Source: Novosphingobium profundi (GTDB lineage: Bacteria; Pseudomonadota; Alphaproteobacteria; Sphingomonadales; Sphingomonadaceae). Taken from it: a DNA stretch of 64,000 nucleotides. This document shows positions 46,090-54,711 of the stretch, piece by piece; the stretch's first letter is position 1; the number at the start of each line of letters is the position of its first letter. The stretch is from assembly GCF_020524485.1 (NCBI RefSeq), contig NZ_JAIVLF010000007.1:164787-228786 (forward strand). The letters are read 5' to 3'. The translations under genes and the position numbers were made by a program. A model generated the notes under the pieces. The model did no database searches and had not been told where the DNA came from. It was given only the letters and a program-made list of their open reading frames with translations.

Positions 46090-46752
46090 TCAGCGCGTGG
46101 CGTTGTAGGCGATCTGTTCATCGTTGAGCTGGAAGCCGACGAGCACCTCGAAGGTCGCGCGTGTCACGGCCGCGCGCACGGTCGGATCGGCGAGCGGGTC
46201 GAGCGCGGCGTCCTGATCACCCGGGCGGCGCTTGGCGGTGATGCGGTCACGCACTTCGGGGGGCAGCGTGGCCGCGCCGCGGTCGATGAAGGCCGAGCCG
46301 TTCGCGGTCGCCTCGGCGCGCGCTTCGCCGTCGGCGAACTGGAGCGTCACCTGGCCGATTCGCTTGCTCACCACCGAGTTGCCGCCCTGCAGCACGGTGA
46401 CGAAGTAGGGGAGCGTCACGCGGCGCGCACCGTTCGTGTCGCTGCGCTGGGCGCGCACGAGGAAGTTGACCTGGCTGGTCACCTTGTCGGTGCCTTCGCC
46501 GCACTGCGCGCGCACCTGCGTCATCGTCGCGGTGACGTCGATGTTGTCGGCGGTCTTGGCGCCTCCGGGCCCGAAAAGCGTGATGTCGCCGGTGTAATCG
46601 GGGATCCCGACGGCCGGGCAGGCGCTGCGCACAGCGGTGATCCCGACGCCCGAGTTCAGAACGATCTCACCTTCCGACTTGCAGGCGCTGAGGGCCGTCG
46701 CGGCCGCGGCGGAGAACAGGACTGTGGCGGTCAGGCGGCGTGCATTCATCAT
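46090..46752 (-). CDS. Putative envelope lipoprotein of unknown function
   Basis: A 220-residue protein with a lipoprotein signal ending ATALSAC (Cys near residue 24). The mature part is beta-rich (TGDITLFGPGG, VNFLVRAQRSD, VTLQFADGEARAEATANGS), with three Cys, and a C-terminal helix. It looks like the small sphingomonad lipoproteins with no assigned role. The first of two adjacent ATG codons is taken, behind AGGGA. Divergent from ispH with 65 bases between. Confidence 0.78.
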   Translation of the reverse strand: MMNARRLTATVLFSAAAATALSACKSEGEIVLNSGVGITAVRSACPAVGIPDYTGDITLFGPGGAKTADNIDVTATMTQVRAQCGEGTDKVTSQVNFLVRAQRSDTNGARRVTLPYFVTVLQGGNSVVSKRIGQVTLQFADGEARAEATANGSAFIDRGAATLPPEVRDRITAKRRPGDQDAALDPLADPTVRAAVTRATFEVLVGFQLNDEQIAYNATR

Positions 46753-46817
46753 GACATCCCTTGAGTGGCGTGCGCTTGCCCTAGCGATGCAAGCGGCAAA
46801 GCGCTAGAGGGCGCAGT

Positions 46818-47816
46818 ATGAACGCGCCCTTTCCATCCCCGGCCGAGTCCGCGCCCGCCTCTAGCGACGCTGCGTCGACCAAGGCCCCGCTCCGTCTCTT
46901 CATTGCCGCCCCGCGCGGCTTCTGCGCCGGTGTCGACCGCGCCATCGAGATCGTCGAGCGGGCGATCGAGAAATACGGCCCGCCCGTCTACGTGCGCCAC
47001 GAGATCGTCCACAACCGCTTCGTGGTCGATGGCCTGAAGGCCAAGGGCGCGATCTTCGTGGAGGAACTCGACGAAGTGCCCGACGGGGTTCCGGTGATCT
47101 TCTCCGCGCACGGCGTGCCCAAATCGGTGCCGGCAGCGGCCACCGAGCGCGGCCTCGACTGGCTCGATGCGACCTGCCCGCTGGTCTCCAAGGTCCACCG
47201 CCAGGCCGAGCGCCAGATCGCGGATGGGCGCCACATCCTGTTCATCGGCCACGCCGGCCACCCCGAAGTGATCGGCACCTTCGGTCAGGTCCCCGAAGGC
47301 GGCATGACGCTCGTCGAGACGGTCGAGGACGTCGCCGCACTGGACTTTCCGGCCGACGCGGAGCTGGCCTACCTCTCGCAGACCACGCTCTCGGTGGACG
47401 ATACGGCCGCGATCATCGCCGCGATCCAGGCCCGCTACCCCAAGGTGGCCGCGCCCAAGGCCGAGGACATCTGCTATGCGACCTCGAACCGCCAGGCCGC
47501 GGTCAAGCGCGTCGCGCCCGACTGCCAGCTGATGTTCGTGATCGGTGCGCCCAACAGCTCCAACTCGCTGCGCCTGGCCGAAGTCGCCCAGCGTTCGGGC
47601 GCCTGCGCGCAGCTCATCCAGCGCGCCAGCGACATCGACCCGGCCTGGCTGGAGGGGGTCGATACGGTGGGCCTGACCGCTGGTGCCTCGGCGCCCGAAT
47701 CGCTGGTCAACGAAGTGATCGCGCGCCTCAAGGAACTGCGCGACGTCAGCCAACAGGAATTCGTCACCGCCACCGAAACGATCAGCTTCAAGCTGCCCAA
47801 GCAGCTGACCACCTGA
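46818..47816 (+). CDS. ispH: 4-hydroxy-3-methylbut-2-enyl diphosphate reductase
   Basis: A 332-residue Fe-S enzyme catalysing the last MEP-pathway step, giving IPP and DMAPP. The cluster Cys residues are in RGFCAGVDRA (near 36), DATCPLVSKVH, and the third in a region around SGACAQLI; VRHEIVHN and SAHGVP are also typical. A 20-residue polar N-terminal extension precedes the domain. It is followed by thrB and rnhA on the same strand, probably one operon. Confidence 0.95.
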   Translation: MNAPFPSPAESAPASSDAASTKAPLRLFIAAPRGFCAGVDRAIEIVERAIEKYGPPVYVRHEIVHNRFVVDGLKAKGAIFVEELDEVPDGVPVIFSAHGVPKSVPAAATERGLDWLDATCPLVSKVHRQAERQIADGRHILFIGHAGHPEVIGTFGQVPEGGMTLVETVEDVAALDFPADAELAYLSQTTLSVDDTAAIIAAIQARYPKVAAPKAEDICYATSNRQAAVKRVAPDCQLMFVIGAPNSSNSLRLAEVAQRSGACAQLIQRASDIDPAWLEGVDTVGLTAGASAPESLVNEVIARLKELRDVSQQEFVTATETISFKLPKQLTT

Positions 47817-47867
47817 GCCGCGCGCCCAGCCAAGCCCAGCAAAGCCAACGAGCATAAAGACAAAGAC

Positions 47868-48854
47868 ATGGCCGTTTACACACGAATCGGCGCGGAAGAC
47901 ATGGCCGCGATCGTCGACGCCTTCGACGTGGGCACCCTGCTTTCCGCCAAGGGCATCGCCGAGGGCGTCTCGAACAGCAACTGGCTGCTGGAGGCCCAGC
48001 GCGGCGAGGAAGAACCGCGCCGCTTCATCCTCACGATGTACGAGGAGCGCACCGACGTCGAGGACCTGCCCTTCTTCCTCGACCTGCTCGACCACCTCGC
48101 CGCCAACGACTGCCCGGTGCCGCGCACGATCCATGACCGTGAGGGCGCCAGCCACCGCTTCCACGAAGGCAAGGCGCTTGCCCTGATCGAGTTCCTGCCC
48201 GGTGTCTCGGTCACCGAGCCCACCGCAGGCCAGGCCCGTTCGGTCGGCGCTGCGCTCGCCAAGGTCCACCTCGCCGCCGCCAGCTTCCCGGCGCGGCGCA
48301 CCAACACCATGGGCCTTGCCCGGTGGAACCAGCTTCTCACCGACTGCGGCGAGGAAGGCCTCAACCTCATCCACCCCGAGCTGGCCCGCATCGTCAAGCG
48401 CGAGCTGACCAGCCTGACTCTGGGCTGGCCGCTCGGCCTGCCCGAGGGCGTGGTCCACGCCGACCTCTTCCCGGACAACGTGCTGATGCTGGGCGAGGAA
48501 GTCACCGGCCTCATCGACTTCTACTTCGCCTGCACCGACATCCTGGCCTACGACGTTGCCGTGACCCACGCGGCCTGGTGCTTCAGCGACGACGGCACGC
48601 GCTTCGATCCCGAGATCTCGCGCGCGCTTCTGGAAGGCTACGAAAGCGTACGCCCGCTCTCGGACGAGGAGCGCGCCGCGCTCCCGCTGCTCGCCCGCGC
48701 CGCCTCGATGCGCTTCCTGTCCACGCGCGCCTATGACTGGATGAACACCCCCGAGGACGCGCTCGTCACCCCCAAGGACCCGCTCGCCTTCGCGCGGCGG
48801 CTCGACTTCTACGCCAGCCCGGAAAACCGCGACCTCTTCGCGAAGGAGGGCTGA
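47868..48854 (+). CDS. thrB: Homoserine kinase (ThrB, APH-fold)
   Basis: A 328-residue aminoglycoside-phosphotransferase-like homoserine kinase of threonine synthesis, the alphaproteobacterial ThrB type rather than the GHMP type. The catalytic loop is VVHADLFPDNVLM and the Mg-binding segment GLIDFYFACTD. The start MAVYTRIGAEDMAAIV is standard for the family. Four bases before rnhA. Confidence 0.93.
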   Translation: MAVYTRIGAEDMAAIVDAFDVGTLLSAKGIAEGVSNSNWLLEAQRGEEEPRRFILTMYEERTDVEDLPFFLDLLDHLAANDCPVPRTIHDREGASHRFHEGKALALIEFLPGVSVTEPTAGQARSVGAALAKVHLAAASFPARRTNTMGLARWNQLLTDCGEEGLNLIHPELARIVKRELTSLTLGWPLGLPEGVVHADLFPDNVLMLGEEVTGLIDFYFACTDILAYDVAVTHAAWCFSDDGTRFDPEISRALLEGYESVRPLSDEERAALPLLARAASMRFLSTRAYDWMNTPEDALVTPKDPLAFARRLDFYASPENRDLFAKEG

Positions 48855-48858
48855 GGCG

Positions 48859-49293
48859 ATGAAGAAGATCGAAATCTTCACCGACGGCGCCTGCAAGGGC
48901 AATCCCGGCCCCGGTGGCTGGGGCGCGCTCCTGCGCATGGGCGAGCACGAGAAGGAAATGTCGGGCTCGGAAGCCGAGACGACCAACAACCGCATGGAGA
49001 TGACCGCGGTCATCAAGGCGCTCGAAGTGCTCAACCAGCCCTGCGAGATCGTGCTGTGCACCGACAGCAAGTACGTCATCGACGGGATCACCAAGTGGGT
49101 CCATGGCTGGCAGAAGAAGGGCTGGGTCAACGCCGCCAAGAAGCCGGTCGCCAACGACGATCTGTGGCGCGAGATGCTGGCCGCGACCAAGCCGCACAAG
49201 ATCACCTGGCAGTGGGTGCGCGGGCACAACGGCCATGCGGAAAACGAACGCGTCGACCAGCTCGCCAGCGACGCGGCCAAGTCGGTGGCCTGA
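48859..49293 (+). CDS. rnhA: Ribonuclease HI
   Basis: A 144-residue RNase H that cleaves the RNA of RNA-DNA hybrids. Carboxylate residues are in FTDGACKGNPGPGGWG, NNRMEM, LCTDSKYV and GHNGHAENERVDQLA. The basic handle WVHGWQKKGWVN is present. Directly follows thrB (gap 4). Confidence 0.95.
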   Translation: MKKIEIFTDGACKGNPGPGGWGALLRMGEHEKEMSGSEAETTNNRMEMTAVIKALEVLNQPCEIVLCTDSKYVIDGITKWVHGWQKKGWVNAAKKPVANDDLWREMLAATKPHKITWQWVRGHNGHAENERVDQLASDAAKSVA

Positions 49294-49626
49294 GAGCCAC
49301 GGGACAGGCGCCCGCGCGCGGGCCCACAGCGGGCGATTGCACGCGCTGAAATTTCGTTGCGCAAAACGCAACCTATCGCAGAGTCGGCCCTCGCGATCCC
49401 CGGATTCGCGGGGGTCTTGCGTTTCCTGCCCCACCTTCGGGCCCTGTTGCCCGCACGACACGAAATTTCTTTGGCCTCTCCCGAAGACGCGAGGCCCGCA
49501 CTCCGCCTCCGATATGCCGCAAGTGCGAAGGTTTTCGCTGCATTTGCGAAATTGCAAGTCACTCGTGCGCTATATGCAACTGCCCCCACCTTCTAAGGGC
49601 GCCCCGATCGGCCCATAATCAGGGGC
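49294..49626. other. Intergenic region between rnhA and the FUSC gene
   Basis: No convincing gene. A short hairpin (GATCCCC with GGGGGTC, near 49395-49416) about 100 bases after rnhA may terminate the ispH operon. The second half is less GC-rich and should hold the promoter of the FUSC gene. Confidence 0.5.
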
Positions 49627-50745
49627 ATGGTGAAGCTGATCACATCGCATGTGCAGAACGAACTGCGCGAACTGACCCGTCCGGGCCCCCGCATGGCCGA
49701 CGAGATCGCCTGCGTGCTCTCGGTCATGCTGGCCATCGTGCTGGCCCAGCTTGCCGATGCGCGCATGGTCAACTGGGCGGCAGTCTCCGCACTGGTACTC
49801 CTGAAGAGCGACACCCTGGAAACGCTGCTGCGCGGCGCGATGCGCATGGTCGGCACGCTGGCGGGCGGCGCGCTCGCGCTGATGTTGGCGCCGCTGGCCC
49901 TGCACTCGCTCGTCGTCGCCGTGCTGAGCGCAGGCCTCGTGGGCGGTATGGGCCTTTACGGCATGCTGACGGGCCGCCGCGCCTACGCCTGGTTCCTGTT
50001 CGGCCTGACCTTCGAGATCGTCCTTCTCGACAAGCTCGCCAACCCCGACCTTGCCACTTTCGAGCTGGCCTTCACCCGCGTCATCGAAGTGGGCGCGGGC
50101 ACGCTGGCCTGCGTCGTGGTGAGCCTGGGCGCCGCGCTCATCTCGGGCAAGGACTGGCTCGCCAACCGCAAGGCGCGCCCGGAGCGCATGCGCTGGAACG
50201 CGACCGCCGCGCGCCACGCCGCGCAGACCGGCATCGCGCTCGCGGCGCTGCCCCTCCTCTACCACTTCGTGAAGGTGCCCGAACTGACCCAGGCCGCGAT
50301 CACCATCATGGCGGTGATGATCGTGCCGGTCGCCGGGCTTGGCCAGAGTGGGCTTGTCCCCGTCAGCCGCCGCCTCCTGCACCGCGCCATCGGCTGCGTC
50401 GCAGCCGGGCTGCTGGCCATCGGCCTCCTGGTCCTTGCGCATGGCAATGTCGCGGTGATCATCGCGGGCACCTGCTTTGGCCTGTTCCTGGGCCGTCACC
50501 TGGAAACGGGCGGCAAGGCGACGCAGTACGTGGGCCTGCAATTCTCGATTGCACTCCTCACCGCGCTCGTGCCCGACAGCTACAGCCAGATCGAGGCCGG
50601 GGTCGCGATGGAACGTCTGCTGGGCATTGCTGTCGGCATGGCCATGCTCGAACCCGCGCTGCTGTCCTGGCACTTCATCGCCAAGCGCCTCCACAGCGCG
50701 TCGGCCGAAAAGGCCAAGGCCACGACGCCCGCCGCTGCGGCCTGA
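49627..50745 (+). CDS. FUSC-family inner-membrane protein
   Basis: A 372-residue membrane protein of the fusaric acid resistance (FUSC/AaeB-like) group. Two sets of closely packed helices are seen (IACVLSVMLAIVLAQLAD..., GTLAGGALALMLAPLALHSLVVAVLSAGLVGGMGLYG, and QTGIALAALPLLYHFVKVPELTQAAITIMAVMIVP), each with the family WAxxSAL-type entry. It lacks partner MFP genes. It ends 4 bases before the stop of the convergent oxidoreductase gene. Confidence 0.82.
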   Translation: MVKLITSHVQNELRELTRPGPRMADEIACVLSVMLAIVLAQLADARMVNWAAVSALVLLKSDTLETLLRGAMRMVGTLAGGALALMLAPLALHSLVVAVLSAGLVGGMGLYGMLTGRRAYAWFLFGLTFEIVLLDKLANPDLATFELAFTRVIEVGAGTLACVVVSLGAALISGKDWLANRKARPERMRWNATAARHAAQTGIALAALPLLYHFVKVPELTQAAITIMAVMIVPVAGLGQSGLVPVSRRLLHRAIGCVAAGLLAIGLLVLAHGNVAVIIAGTCFGLFLGRHLETGGKATQYVGLQFSIALLTALVPDSYSQIEAGVAMERLLGIAVGMAMLEPALLSWHFIAKRLHSASAEKAKATTPAAAA

Positions 50746-50749
50746 CCTC

Positions 50750-51841
50750 TCAGCTAAAACGTAAAGGGCTGTAGGGCGCCGGATCGACCGCGCCCGCAGC
50801 CTCGCCCAGCAGCAGCCGCGCGGCGAGATCCGCGCCGGCAGGGGCGGTCTGGATGCCAAAGCCCCCCTGCCCTGCGCACCAGAAGAAGCCTTCCACCTCC
50901 GCGTCGAAACCGTAGACCGGCAGCCGGTCGGGCGCGAAGGAGCGCAAGCCCGCCCAGCGGTGCTCGACACGCGCGATGCGCCAGTCCACCACCTTCTCGA
51001 AGCGGTCGATGGCCAGCGCGATGTCGAGCTCTTCGGGCGCGGCATCGCACGGGGCGCTGGGCGTCTCGTCATGCGGGCTCAGCCACAGGCGTCCGTTCTC
51101 GGGCTTGAAGTAGAAGCCACCGGCAATGTCGAGGACAAGCGGCAGGTCCTCGGGCACCGGCGCATCCAGCACGAGTTGGGCAATGGTACGCCGAAGCGGC
51201 GTGATGCCGAGCCCGCGTGCCCCAGCCATCTGCGCCACGCTGTCCGCCCAGGCGCCCGCCGCGTTGACAAGAATGCCCGCCTCCAGCGTGCTGCCGTCGG
51301 CGAGGTCCAGACGCCATCGGCCCTGCTCCCGGCGCGCGGCGCGCAAGGAAGCCCGGCAGCGGATCGGCGCGCCCGCCTGGCGCGCGGCGGCCAGATAATG
51401 CTGGTGGAGACGCGCCACATCGATGTCGCAAGTCGTGGGCTCGAGCGCGCCGTGCGTCCACGCGGGCCTGAGGCCCGGAATGCGGCGTGCGATCTCCTCG
51501 CGGCCAAGCTCCTCGACCTCGACCTCCATCGCGCGGAAGGTCTGCGCGAAGGCGGCGACCTCCTCCCGCTGATCGGCGCGGCCGATGGTGAGGCCATGGC
51601 GCGGGGTGAGAACACCCAGGTCATGGAGCGCCGGGCCCGATGCGGCGGTCAGCGGCTGTACGCCCGGCCCGCCATAGCTCTCGACCCAGAACGCGGCCGA
51701 GCGGCCCGTCGCATGGTAGCCGGGCGCATCCTCACCCTCGACGAGGCAGACCTTGGCGCCCCCCCGGGCGGCCAGCGCGGCGGCCAGCGAAGCACCGGCC
51801 ATCCCCGCGCCGATGACGGCAATATCAAACTTCTGGGACAT
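50750..51841 (-). CDS. FAD-dependent oxidoreductase of the DAO family
   Basis: A 363-residue flavoprotein related to D-amino acid dehydrogenase and glycine oxidase. The FAD-binding GAGMAGASLAAALAARG is at residues 11-27, the ATGRSAAFW segment near 45-53, and the C-terminal FWCAGQGGFGIQTAPAGADLAARLLLG completes the FAD site. The substrate is probably an amine or amino acid, not determined here. It is 5 bases after the hydrolase gene, in one operon. Confidence 0.87.
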   Translation of the reverse strand: MSQKFDIAVIGAGMAGASLAAALAARGGAKVCLVEGEDAPGYHATGRSAAFWVESYGGPGVQPLTAASGPALHDLGVLTPRHGLTIGRADQREEVAAFAQTFRAMEVEVEELGREEIARRIPGLRPAWTHGALEPTTCDIDVARLHQHYLAAARQAGAPIRCRASLRAARREQGRWRLDLADGSTLEAGILVNAAGAWADSVAQMAGARGLGITPLRRTIAQLVLDAPVPEDLPLVLDIAGGFYFKPENGRLWLSPHDETPSAPCDAAPEELDIALAIDRFEKVVDWRIARVEHRWAGLRSFAPDRLPVYGFDAEVEGFFWCAGQGGFGIQTAPAGADLAARLLLGEAAGAVDPAPYSPLRFS

Positions 51842-51846
51842 AGGGC

Positions 51847-52830
51847 TCAGCCCCTAGCCGGTGCGACCCGGTCCAGGAAAGCCTCGATTTCGGCAAGTGC
51901 ATGTGCGCGCACCGGATCGGCCTCGCGCAGGATCTCGTGGGCGCAGCCCTCGTCGTAGGCGACGAGTTCACCGGCAGGCAGGCGCCCGGCTGCGCTGCGG
52001 ATCGCGGGCCAGGAGACAAGGCCGTCGCGGCGCGTGGCGAGTATCTGCACAGGCTCGCGCACCTTTTCCAAGACGCCGCGCCGCTCCAGCGCGCGGATCG
52101 AGGCGATGGCCGCGCGAATCCAACCCCAGCTCGCCGGGCCCATGACGAGGCCAGGGCGCTCCTGGTACCACCACTGCTCATCGGCGTAGCGCGCGGCGTC
52201 GTGGGTGAGCAGGTGCTGGCGCGCGCGCTTGACCAGTTCGGGCCGCTCGCTCCCGCTCCAGGCGCGTGCCGTTCGCCCACGCACCGCACATATCGCCTGC
52301 GCGACAGGGGCTAGCAGGGCATTGGGCGCCCAGGTCGGATGGAGCCCGAGCATCGGCGCGGAAAGGACCACGGCATCGGGCGCGATGCGCTTTTCCGCGA
52401 CCGCGCGCAGGACCAGGTTGCCACCCATCGAATGGCCGATGGCGACATGGGGGCCGGGCTGCGAAGCGACGAACTCCGTCCAGATCCCGGCGTAGTCGGC
52501 AAGCCAGGTCGCAAAGTCGTCGATATGGCCGGTCGTCGCATCGCCGCCCAGACGTCCGCTGAGGCCCTGTCCGCGCCAGTCCGCCGAGGTTACCGACCAG
52601 CCCGAATCGGCCCAATCGTTGAGCGATTCGAGCCACTTCTCGTAGCAGTCGCCCCGTCCGGGCATGAACAGGATCGCGCCGCGCCGCCGCCAGGACGTGC
52701 CCCGCGCCGGGATCTGGAGAACGCGGATTTCCCAGCCATCCGCGGCCGTCCAGCGCGATTCGCGGGCATCGGCCGGGACTGCGCGCCGAACCCGTGCGGC
52801 TGCGTCCGTCGCGTCAATCGAGTGGCTAAT
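51847..52830 (-). CDS. Alpha/beta hydrolase (lysophospholipase-like) with apparent ATT start
   Basis: A 327-residue serine hydrolase. The oxyanion region MPGRGDCYEKW, nucleophile elbow GHSMGGN, and a C-terminal DEGCAHEIL with the His are visible; the cap is helical. The first ATG (52665) would remove the first beta strands. Upstream in the same frame the coding continues as ISHSIDATDAAARVRRAV... back to an ATT at 52830, preceded by GAGG six bases before, and no ATG, GTG or TTG lies between. I infer ATT as the start. Cotranscribed with the oxidoreductase. Confidence 0.78.
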   Translation of the reverse strand: MSHSIDATDAAARVRRAVPADARESRWTAADGWEIRVLQIPARGTSWRRRGAILFMPGRGDCYEKWLESLNDWADSGWSVTSADWRGQGLSGRLGGDATTGHIDDFATWLADYAGIWTEFVASQPGPHVAIGHSMGGNLVLRAVAEKRIAPDAVVLSAPMLGLHPTWAPNALLAPVAQAICAVRGRTARAWSGSERPELVKRARQHLLTHDAARYADEQWWYQERPGLVMGPASWGWIRAAIASIRALERRGVLEKVREPVQILATRRDGLVSWPAIRSAAGRLPAGELVAYDEGCAHEILREADPVRAHALAEIEAFLDRVAPARG

Positions 52831-52905
52831 GGGGGACCTCGGGCAGGTAATTACGTTTTGGTAAGTGATGACCGCTAGACGAGGCCCTCCACAAGGGGGA
52901 CTTCG

Positions 52906-53616
52906 ATGCCAGGCGGCATATTTTCGTACGCTTTGATGGCGGCCTTGGCAACTGCCCTGCTGGTCGCCGCGATCACCGACATCAAACGCCGCGAGATAGA
53001 TAACACGCTTAATCTTGCGATCGCGCTCGCCGCCCCGGTGTGGTGGCTGGCGACGGGCCTTGGCTGGTGGGACATGGGCCTCCAGCTGGTGCTCGCGCTT
53101 GTCACGTTCGTGGTCACCTGCGCCCTGTTCGTCGTGCGCCAGATGGGCGGCGGCGATGTCAAACTTTTAACCGCGCTCGCGCTCTGGTTTGCGCCCGCTC
53201 CCTTCCTGCAACTGGTCGTGCTGATGGCCTTGCTGGGCGGCGCGGGCTCGGTTGCGATGGCGGCTTGGAACCTCGACCGGCGCCCCGGCGAGGGCCTGCG
53301 CAGCGCGCTTGCGCTGGGCGCCTCGGCGCTCTGGGTGGGCGGCGCGCTCGCCGTCCTGACCGCGCTCGCCACCGGACGCCCGCTGCTTTCGGCCGCCGCA
53401 CTGCAATCGATTCGCGCCTTTTTCCCCGCCGGATGGATCGTGGCGCTGATCGCCCTCCTCATTCTGGCCGGATTCGCGCTCGGCTTCGTGCACCTCGTGC
53501 GGCGCCAGAAATCGCGGATGCGCGTGCCCTACGGGGTCGCCATCGCGCTTGCGGGAGTCTGGGTCCTCGCCCAGCAGGCCCTGACGAGTGCGGCGGTGTC
53601 ATCCACCGTAAACTAA
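52906..53616 (+). CDS. cpaA: Type IV prepilin peptidase CpaA/TadV
   Basis: A 236-residue inner-membrane A24 peptidase that cleaves Flp prepilins and pseudopilins. The catalytic Asp pair is seen in TDIKRREIDN (near 27) and GGGDVKLLTA (near 87). Seven hydrophobic segments. It heads the tad operon; AAGGGGG precedes the ATG. Its pilin substrate is not encoded in the window. Confidence 0.9.
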   Translation: MPGGIFSYALMAALATALLVAAITDIKRREIDNTLNLAIALAAPVWWLATGLGWWDMGLQLVLALVTFVVTCALFVVRQMGGGDVKLLTALALWFAPAPFLQLVVLMALLGGAGSVAMAAWNLDRRPGEGLRSALALGASALWVGGALAVLTALATGRPLLSAAALQSIRAFFPAGWIVALIALLILAGFALGFVHLVRRQKSRMRVPYGVAIALAGVWVLAQQALTSAAVSSTVN

Positions 53617-53695
53617 TCTCGATTGACCCGATTTTAACCAATTGTCCCGACAAGGTAACTCACCAAGATCGGATTTTCAGGGGGCTTGAACAGCC

Positions 53696-54706
53696 ATGGA
53701 TAGAAAGAAGCTGCTGCTGCTGGTCGTTGCGCTTTTCGTCGCAGCCGGCACCGCATTTGCAGCGCGCTCGATGTTTGCCGGAGCCTCGGCTCCCCAGGCA
53801 GAGGCCGTGGCGGTCAAGCCCGCAGGGCCCAAGGTCCTCGTCGCCCAGCGGGCGCTTCCGGTGGGGACCATCCTCACCGCCGATTCGATGTCCTTCCAGG
53901 ACTGGCCCGCCGAACTCGTGAAGGACGTCTACTTCCTCGACGGCGAGGCGGACATGTCCAAGCTCCTGGGCACCGTCGTGCGCTACCCGGTCACCGCCGG
54001 GCAGCCGGTCACCCAGGGCGCGCTCGTCGCGCCGGGCGACCGCGGCTTTCTTGCCGCCGCGCTCGGCCCGGGCATGCGCGCGGTCACCATCTCGGTCTCG
54101 GCCAAGACCGGCGTGGGCGGCTTCATCTTCCCGGGCGACCGGGTCGACATGATGCTCACCCAGCAGGTCAAGGGTGAAGGCGAACCGCTCAACACCACCG
54201 AGACGATCCTGCGCAACCTGCGCGTGCTCGCGACCGACCAGACCACCAACAACGAGGTCGAGGACGGCAAGACCGTGGTCCGCGCCTTCCGCACGGTCAC
54301 GCTCGAGGTCACGCCGCGCATCGCCGAGAAGATCTCGGTCGCCGAGGAAATCGGTGCGCTCAGCCTTTCGCTGCGCTCGATCGCGGACAACCAGGGCGAA
54401 TTCGAACGCATCCTTGCCAGCGGCGAAGTCGACGTGCCCGAGGGCGCGACCAAGGAGCAGGAGGAAACCCTCATGCGCCAGGCCATGACCCGCCCGATCG
54501 AGGGCAACACCACTTACGTCACCGGCGGCGACGTCTCGCGCTTCCAGCGTTCGAGCCGTCCCGCGCCCCAGGGCTCGGGCTCGGGGCCGATGACCTCCGC
54601 GCCGCGCATGGCCGGTGGCCCCGCCGCCGCGCCGCAGGGCTACACGGGCCCCGTGGTGCGCGTCACCCGCGGCAAGGTCACCACCGCCGAACCGGCCGGA
54701 AAGTAA
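53696..54706 (+). CDS. cpaB: Flp pilus assembly protein CpaB
   Basis: A 336-residue periplasmic protein with an N-terminal membrane anchor (KLLLLVVALFVAAGTAFAARSMF), SAF domain (residues about 45-110, VLVAQRALPVGTILTADSM), and RcpC-like region GMRAVTISVSAKTGVGGFIFPGDRVDMMLT. It stabilises the secretin channel. The C-terminus is Pro/Ser/Gly-rich and longer than needed for the domain. Five bases before cpaC. Confidence 0.9.
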   Translation: MDRKKLLLLVVALFVAAGTAFAARSMFAGASAPQAEAVAVKPAGPKVLVAQRALPVGTILTADSMSFQDWPAELVKDVYFLDGEADMSKLLGTVVRYPVTAGQPVTQGALVAPGDRGFLAAALGPGMRAVTISVSAKTGVGGFIFPGDRVDMMLTQQVKGEGEPLNTTETILRNLRVLATDQTTNNEVEDGKTVVRAFRTVTLEVTPRIAEKISVAEEIGALSLSLRSIADNQGEFERILASGEVDVPEGATKEQEETLMRQAMTRPIEGNTTYVTGGDVSRFQRSSRPAPQGSGSGPMTSAPRMAGGPAAAPQGYTGPVVRVTRGKVTTAEPAGK

Positions 54707-54711
54707 GCACC

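Noticed and set aside
46749..49589. Minus-strand open frame of 946 residues opposite ispH, thrB and rnhA
   Set aside because: Three recognisable enzymes lie on the plus strand; the antisense has no motifs.
49540..49600. Promoter before the FUSC gene built on TTGCAA and TATATG
   Set aside because: The spacing is 13 or 21 bases depending on the box chosen, outside the usual range.
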